A DNA stretch of 49,264 bases from Aquabacterium sp. (lineage in GTDB: Bacteria > Pseudomonadota > Gammaproteobacteria > Burkholderiales > Burkholderiaceae_C): NCBI RefSeq assembly GCF_030652515.1, contig NZ_JAUSAR010000066.1, forward strand, positions 1 to 49,264, given 5' to 3'. Below, piece by piece: positions 44,634 to 49,264 of this stretch. Numbering within the stretch: position 1 is the stretch's first letter; every line of letters begins with the position of its first letter. Made by a program: the position numbers and the translations under genes. The notes beneath the pieces were generated by a model. It saw nothing but the letters and a program-made list of their open reading frames with translations, was not told where the DNA came from and searched no databases.

Positions 44634-45787
44634 GCGTCGCCTTGCACAGGGTCTGCTGCCCCTGGCCATCGCTTGGCTTCAAGCTCCCGTCTGGTCCGAT
44701 TCAGCGCATCGACCAACACAGCTTCATCGGGCAGCATGGTCTGGTACTCGGCGGCCAGCACCTTGTTGGGCAGGCCATCCAGGGCGTATCGCGCCACGGC
44801 TGCATTGGTCCGAGCGCACAGGATCAAACCCACAGGAGGGTTCTCGTCGGGCAGGGTCCAATGTTCGCGGGCATAGTTGCAGTACATGTGCATCTGTCCC
44901 ACATCAGCGTGGTTCAGCTCGGTCAGCTTCAGGTCGATGATGACCAGGCAGCGCAATCGACGGTGGAAAAACAGCAAGTCCACTCGGAACCAGCTTTCGC
45001 CAATTCGCAGACGGCGCTGGCGCCCTACAAAGGTAAAGTCGCTGCCCAGTTCCAGCAAAAAATCCTCCAGGCGGTGGATCAGCGCGTCTTCCAGCTCGGA
45101 CTCCGAGTATTCGTCCTTGAGGGCCAGAAACTCCAGCACATACGGGTCTTTGATGGCTTCTTCCGGTGTGATCAGATCACCGGGCTGGGGCTGGCTGCCT
45201 TTTTCCAGCATGTTGCGCTTGCTTTTCGACAGCAAGGCCCTGGTGTAGAACTGGCTGCCGATCTGGCGGTCGAGTTGGCGCACGCTCCATCCTCCGCGCA
45301 GGGCCTCTGCTTCGTAGAATGCTCGTTCCTCTGCAGAGCGAGTGCGCCGCGTCAAGTGCACATAGTGTGACCAGGACAAGGGGAAAGCCGCAGCCAGTTG
45401 CTCGGGCTTGGATATCCGAGACGCTGTCTCGGTTTTTTCATGGGCAACAAGTGGGGCTGAATTCCGAGACAGCGTCTCGGCAATCTGTGCCGCCGGGTAT
45501 GCCAGGTAAAAAAGCCGCATCTGTTCCAGGTTGTCCACGCTGAAACCACGCCCGAAGCGCTGGTTCAGGTCACCTGATAGTCGCTGAAGCAAAGCCTTGC
45601 CATAGTCGGCGCGGGTGCTGCCGCCCTGGTCAAGCTCGACGATGCGGCGGCCGATTTCCCAGTAGGTGGCTGTCATCAAGGCGTTGACACTGCGTGCGGC
45701 GGCGGCACGGGCGGCCTTGAGCAGCGCAACGATGTCGCCTTGAATGCGGTCGTAGTCCTGAGTGGGCGCCAAGGGCTTGGTCACCAT
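44630..45787 (-). CDS. YhcG-type PDDEXK nuclease (DUF1016)
   Basis: A 385-residue protein of the YhcG/DUF1016 family. The N-terminal DUF1016_N helical domain (about 10-180) has 'ALMTATYWEIGRRIVELDQ', 'YGKALLQRLSGDLNQRFGRG' and 'FPLSWSHYVHLTR'. The C-terminal PDDEXK nuclease domain (about 220-360) shows 'RVDLLFFHRRLRCLVIIDLKL', with the catalytic D and D-L-K. It contains an odd segment, 'AETLSRNSAPLVAHEKTETA' (about 103-122), encoded by two inverted palindromes. The family is often near restriction systems and is suspected in defence; none is seen here. It interrupts an ABC/AttH operon. The ATG overlap suggests translational coupling to AttH. Confidence 0.92.
   Translation of the reverse strand: MVTKPLAPTQDYDRIQGDIVALLKAARAAAARSVNALMTATYWEIGRRIVELDQGGSTRADYGKALLQRLSGDLNQRFGRGFSVDNLEQMRLFYLAYPAAQIAETLSRNSAPLVAHEKTETASRISKPEQLAAAFPLSWSHYVHLTRRTRSAEERAFYEAEALRGGWSVRQLDRQIGSQFYTRALLSKSKRNMLEKGSQPQPGDLITPEEAIKDPYVLEFLALKDEYSESELEDALIHRLEDFLLELGSDFTFVGRQRRLRIGESWFRVDLLFFHRRLRCLVIIDLKLTELNHADVGQMHMYCNYAREHWTLPDENPPVGLILCARTNAAVARYALDGLPNKVLAAEYQTMLPDEAVLVDALNRTRRELEAKRWPGAADPVQGDA
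45416..45480. repeat. Pair of inverted palindromic repeats inside the nuclease gene
   Basis: CCGAGACGCTGTCTCGG at 45416-45432 and CCGAGACAGCGTCTCGG at 45464-45480 are exact reverse complements of each other. Each is itself a hairpin with 7-bp arms (CCGAGAC/GTCTCGG) and a 3-base loop. They lie 31 bp apart, in frame, and encode the 'ETLS' and 'ETAS' peptides. Confidence 0.9.
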
Positions 45788-45947
45788 GCCACCTCGTTCG
45801 CAGCTACCCCACGAGAGGTCAACAATGCCCGGCAGGCATTTGCTGCAGTACTCACACCATCACGCATCACCAGCCCTCCAATTGTTTGCCTGTCGAGTGG
45901 CTGATTGTAAGAACGTGAGCCACGCGCACTGGCATTTCTGGCGTGTG

Positions 45948-48488
45948 TCACCAGTCTTCCTTCACGGCCATCACGGCATCGCGCCCGATGGCTTGTCGGC
46001 CAGCGATCAAGGCCGTCACCGTGCCGGCCAGCACCACGCCCAGGCACAGCAGGCCCAATCGGTCCCAGGGCGCCAGCAGCTCCATGGTCCAGTGGAAGCT
46101 CTGCGGGTTGACCACCTCGACCAGCACCACGCTGACCGCCAGGCCCAAGCCCAGGCCCATCAAGGCGCCGATGCCCGTCAACACCAGACCTTCACCCCCG
46201 ACGATGCCCAGCACCTGCCGGGGCGTGAAGCCCAGGTGGCTGAGCAGGCCGAACTCCTTGCGGCGCGCCAGCACCTGCGCCGAGAAGCTGGCCGCCGTGC
46301 CGAACAGGCCGATGCCGATGGCCACGGCCTGCAACCAGTAGGTGACGGCGAAGCTGCGGTCGAAGATGCGCAGGGTGGTCTCGCGGATCTGCCGCGGCTC
46401 GGCGAACTCGATCAGGCCACCGGCCAGGCCACGCGCTTCGGCTGCGCGGCGGATGGCGCTTTGCACATCGGGCGTGCGCGCTTCGGGGGCCAGCCACAAG
46501 GCCAGGTCGTTGATGCCGTGGTCGCCGGTCAGGCCTTGGTAGTCGGCCTGGTCGATCACGATGGCGCCTTGCTGGCGTGCGTAGTCGCGCCACACGCCGC
46601 GAACGAAAGCTTGAACGGGCGGCTGCCCCGCGCGCAAAGGCAGCGCCAAAGCGCGGCCAGGTGCGGCGCCATGCAGGTCCACCATCGCCTCGCTCACGTA
46701 GACCGCCACCTGGCCGGGCTTGGGCGGCAGCAGCTCGCCCACCAGGGGCAGGCTGCGGTCGGCCTGGCCCACGGGGCGCGACAGCAAGGCCACGTCGCCG
46801 AGTGATGGGTTCAAGCTCAGCGAGGTTACGCGGATGCCCACGGCGCGCTGCACGCCGGGCACTTGCCGCACGTCATCGAGCAGGTCCTGGCCCAGGTTCA
46901 AGGTGTCGCTGCCTGCGCCGCTGGTGGCGCGGGCATACAGGTCGGCGGGCAGGACCACGTCCAGCCAGGCCGTGACCGAGCCCCGGAAGCTGGCCACCAT
47001 CACCGTCAAGGCGACCGACAAGCTCAGGCTGGCCACCACGCCCGCGATGGCCACCGTGGCGGTGTGCCGCATGCGCCGCGCGCGTTCAAACGCGAGCAGG
47101 GGAGCGGGCCGTTGCGGCGTTGGCCACAGGCTCAGCAGCAGGCCCACCGTGCCGGGCACACAGGCGATGCCCCCCATCAACAGACAAGCCACGCTGAGGT
47201 AAGCCCACAGCGGCACACCGGCCACGGGCGGCAGCATGGCCAGCGCCACGCCCAGCAGCAACAGGACGGGGCCCAACCAGGGCAGGCGCGAGGCGTGGTG
47301 CGTGTCGCCCAATCCCTTCAAGGCCTGGGCGGGCGGCAAGTCTTGCGCAGCCCGGGCCGGCAACCAGCCCCCCAACATGGCGGCCAGCACGCCCAGGCCG
47401 CCATACAGCGCGGCCGCCCAGGGTGACCACTGCAAGGTGGGCGCAATGCCTGGGAAGTAGCCGCCCCCCAGGTCACCGGCCAAGAGCTTGAGTGCCGTGT
47501 AGGCCAGGCCCGTGCCCGCAGCGATGCCCAGCACCGAGCCCAGCAGCCCGATGGCGGCTGATTCGCACAGCACCAGCGACAGCCGCTCACGCGCGCTCAA
47601 GCCCAGCACGCCCAACAGCGCCAAAGACTGCTGCCGCTTGGCCACCGACAGCGACAGGATCGAGAACACCAGGAAGGCACCAGTGAACAGCGCCACCAAT
47701 GCCAGCACCGTCAGGTTCACCCGATAGGCGCGCGACACGTTGGACACCCGCTGCGTGGACTCATCGCCCGAATCGCTGACGACGCCATCGGGCAACTGCA
47801 ATGCCTTCAGCACCAGGGCCGCTTGAGCGCCGCCCACCAGCTTGACGTCGATGCGGCTGAGCTGCCCCAGCGTGCCCAGCATCGCTTGGGCACCCGCGAT
47901 GTCCATCACGCCCAAGGCCTCGCCACCGGCGATCACCGTGCCCACCACGCGCAGCTTCTTCAAGGCCAGGCCCGACTGCACCTCGATGGTGTCGCCCGCC
48001 GCCACGCCCAGCTTCTGGCGTGCTTGCGCGTTCAGCGAGATGGCATCGGTGGCGAACAGCACCAGGCGGTCCTCGCCCTGGGCCAGGCGCGGGATCAAGG
48101 CGGGCGACAAAGGCGCGGCCACCAGTGGGTCCAGCCCAAGGATCTTCAAGGCGTGCTTTTGCCCTTGCGGGCCGATGGCCAGCGTCGTCACCTCAACCAC
48201 AGGGCTGGCCAGGGCGACATCAGCATGCCGGGCCACTTTCGGGTACAGCGCTTCGTCGAAGCCACCGCGTGCCGCGCGCAGGCTGAAATCGGCTTGCCCA
48301 TTGACCGATCGCACCGCCGAGCTGAACTCGCTCAAGGCCGATTCGTTGATCAGGTGCACCGAGAACGCCAAGGCCACGCCCAGCAACACGGCCAGCACGG
48401 CGGTGGCATGGCGCCAGCCGTGGTGCCGCAGCTCTGGCCAGGAAAAGTGACGCAGCAGGGTCGCAACGGGCGAAGGCTCAGGTCGCAT
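45948..48488 (-). CDS. FtsX-like ABC transporter permease
   Basis: An 846-residue inner-membrane permease with two FtsX domains. An N-terminal helix (about 27-45) is followed by a large periplasmic MacB-like domain (about 50-240). Helices then come in blocks: about 255-280, 305-335, 350-370, 400-420 and 430-455. A second periplasmic region (about 510-700) leads to three final helices (about 715-735, 765-785, 805-825). Such permeases with a LolD/MacB-type ATPase move lipoproteins or envelope molecules. The start overlaps the ATPase stop by 11 bp. Between its stop and the nuclease gene lie 160 bp with no recognisable feature. Confidence 0.9.
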   Translation of the reverse strand: MRPEPSPVATLLRHFSWPELRHHGWRHATAVLAVLLGVALAFSVHLINESALSEFSSAVRSVNGQADFSLRAARGGFDEALYPKVARHADVALASPVVEVTTLAIGPQGQKHALKILGLDPLVAAPLSPALIPRLAQGEDRLVLFATDAISLNAQARQKLGVAAGDTIEVQSGLALKKLRVVGTVIAGGEALGVMDIAGAQAMLGTLGQLSRIDVKLVGGAQAALVLKALQLPDGVVSDSGDESTQRVSNVSRAYRVNLTVLALVALFTGAFLVFSILSLSVAKRQQSLALLGVLGLSARERLSLVLCESAAIGLLGSVLGIAAGTGLAYTALKLLAGDLGGGYFPGIAPTLQWSPWAAALYGGLGVLAAMLGGWLPARAAQDLPPAQALKGLGDTHHASRLPWLGPVLLLLGVALAMLPPVAGVPLWAYLSVACLLMGGIACVPGTVGLLLSLWPTPQRPAPLLAFERARRMRHTATVAIAGVVASLSLSVALTVMVASFRGSVTAWLDVVLPADLYARATSGAGSDTLNLGQDLLDDVRQVPGVQRAVGIRVTSLSLNPSLGDVALLSRPVGQADRSLPLVGELLPPKPGQVAVYVSEAMVDLHGAAPGRALALPLRAGQPPVQAFVRGVWRDYARQQGAIVIDQADYQGLTGDHGINDLALWLAPEARTPDVQSAIRRAAEARGLAGGLIEFAEPRQIRETTLRIFDRSFAVTYWLQAVAIGIGLFGTAASFSAQVLARRKEFGLLSHLGFTPRQVLGIVGGEGLVLTGIGALMGLGLGLAVSVVLVEVVNPQSFHWTMELLAPWDRLGLLCLGVVLAGTVTALIAGRQAIGRDAVMAVKEDW

Positions 48489-49140
48489 CGCGCAGACCTT
48501 GCCGGGTCAGCCGCAGCACCCGGTCGGCGCGTTGCGCGGCCGAGGGCGAATGGGTCACCATCACACAGGCTGTCTGATGCGTGCGGATTTGCGCCACGAA
48601 AGCGCTCATCACCTTGTCCGCCGTTTCGGGGTCGAGGTTGCCGGTGGGCTCGTCGGCCAGCAGCAGCGCGGGGCGGTGGATCAAGGCGCGCGCGATGGCC
48701 ACGCGCTGCAGCTGTCCGCCGGACAACTGTTGTGGCAGGCGTTCGCCCAGGCCCTCCAGGCCGACCGACGTCAAAGCCTCGGCCAGGCGGTGGGTGTAGG
48801 CGGCGCCTTTGTTCTCGCCCAGCAGCATCAAAGGCAGGCCCACGTTCTGCGCCACGCTCAAGTGCGGCAGCACGTGAAAGGCCTGGAACACGAAGCCCAG
48901 GTGGCGGCGCCGAAAGTGCGCCTGCGCGGTCTCGTCCAGCGACTGAACGTCCACGCCTTTCAGCGAAACGTGACCTTCGTCGGCCCGGTCCAGCCCCGCC
49001 AGGCAGTTCAGCAAGGTGGATTTGCCGACGCCCGATTCGCCCACGATGGCGATGAATTCGCCCGGTTGCACGCTCAGATCAACGTGGGCGAACACCGGCT
49101 CGGGGCCATAACGTTTGGTCAAACCTCGAACTTCAAGCAT
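48478..49140 (-). CDS. ABC transporter ATP-binding protein, LolD/MacB type
   Basis: A 220-residue ATPase. Walker A is '[11 protein letters not shown]' (about 35-45), Q-loop '[14 protein letters not shown]', signature '[15 protein letters not shown]' (about 138-152), Walker B '[12 protein letters not shown]' (about 158-169) and H-loop 'VMVTHS'. The 'ADEPTGNLD' form is characteristic of the LolD/MacB/FtsE group working with FtsX-like permeases. It is first in the minus-strand operon. It is divergent from the truncated gene at 49205, across 64 bp. Confidence 0.94.
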   Translation of the reverse strand: MLEVRGLTKRYGPEPVFAHVDLSVQPGEFIAIVGESGVGKSTLLNCLAGLDRADEGHVSLKGVDVQSLDETAQAHFRRRHLGFVFQAFHVLPHLSVAQNVGLPLMLLGENKGAAYTHRLAEALTSVGLEGLGERLPQQLSGGQLQRVAIARALIHRPALLLADEPTGNLDPETADKVMSAFVAQIRTHQTACVMVTHSPSAAQRADRVLRLTRQGLRDAT

Positions 49141-49204
49141 GCGGATTCAGGGCCGGGAGCGAACGAACCGGTAAACTGTATCCCTTTCGAGGTCTCGCTG
49201 CCCC

Positions 49205-49264
49205 ATGGCTGTTGTCTCCAAAGGGAACACCCCGCTCATCGTCGATCTGAAAAGCGCCACGCTG
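49205..49264 (+). CDS. minC: N-terminal fragment, probable septum-site protein MinC
   Basis: Twenty codons before the window ends: MAVVSKGNTPLIVDLKSATL. The 'DLKSATL' strand matches the start of the MinC N-terminal domain in Burkholderiales, which blocks FtsZ ring formation away from midcell. This is recognition of a very short fragment, so the name is tentative. A GAGG lies about 12 bp upstream of the ATG. Confidence 0.5.
   Translation, partial: MAVVSKGNTPLIVDLKSATL

Noticed and set aside
45781..46047. 88-codon minus-strand ORF between the permease and nuclease genes
   Set aside because: Overlaps the permease 3' end and has no recognisable domain or good start; its last half could be an insertion scar, but this is not supportable.

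Overview
The window is GC-rich, densely packed bacterial chromosome. Gene content points to a betaproteobacterium of the order Burkholderiales, probably Comamonadaceae or a Leptothrix/Aquabacterium-like relative. The clues are priA, the mltA/gcr-recombinase/apaG group with rpe farther on, a cyanate ABC transporter plus cyanase operon, and a YegD-type Hsp70. The genus is inference. No rRNA, tRNA, CRISPR array, integrase or complete IS element was seen.

Layout. 1-746: no gene, but a cluster of nested inverted repeats and a GCA/GCC triplet tract. 747-2838: LysR regulator divergent from a PhnZ/MIOX-like HD-domain protein and a SET-domain protein. 2987-5952: membrane hybrid histidine kinase and a periplasmic solute-binding protein, closed by a strong terminator. 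6036-6248: small protein. 6249-7112: gene-free and AT-richer, with two diverged copies of a unit offset by about 447 bp. Each copy has a perfect DnaA box, a second DnaA-like box and a flanking inverted 14-mer. priA follows, so this is a candidate replication origin or DnaA-binding locus. 9307-12082: HDOD protein, exported protein, HSL-family esterase. 12093-18138: PAS histidine kinase and NarL-type regulator directly upstream of a five-gene cyanate module (binding protein, permease, ATPase, DUF1348/NTF2-like protein, cyanase). 18159-21951: mltA, a small membrane protein whose ATG abuts the mltA ATG head-to-head, a Gcr-type 'site-specific recombinase' membrane protein, and apaG.

22089-31050 lies between apaG and rpe. 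It starts with a small conserved protein and a GST-like protein. It continues with a type VI secretion cargo island of visibly lower GC: two SUMF1-fold lipoproteins read toward a VgrG plus effector pair. The VgrG ends in a transthyretin-like domain, and its stop codon is 3 bp from the effector start. No core T6SS genes are present, so this is an orphan VgrG/effector/putative immunity cassette.

31316-43542: rpe, methionine-type aminotransferase, a beta-propeller-like lipoprotein, a Crp/Fnr regulator divergent from a MAPEG protein, then a minus-strand AraC / Hsp70-like / multi-domain hybrid sensor kinase cluster divergent from a Baeyer-Villiger-type monooxygenase.

43518-49140 is a minus-strand unit: ABC ATPase, FtsX-like permease and an AttH/CrtC lipocalin-like protein. 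A YhcG-type PDDEXK nuclease gene sits between the permease and AttH and carries two inverted palindromic elements inside its coding sequence. The window ends in the first 20 codons of a probable minC.

Most long overlapping ORFs are antisense shadows caused by high GC. The best candidates for undescribed biology are the duplicated DnaA-box locus, the VgrG/effector/SUMF1 island, the cyanate module with its two-component system and DUF1348 member, and the nuclease inserted in the AttH/ABC operon.
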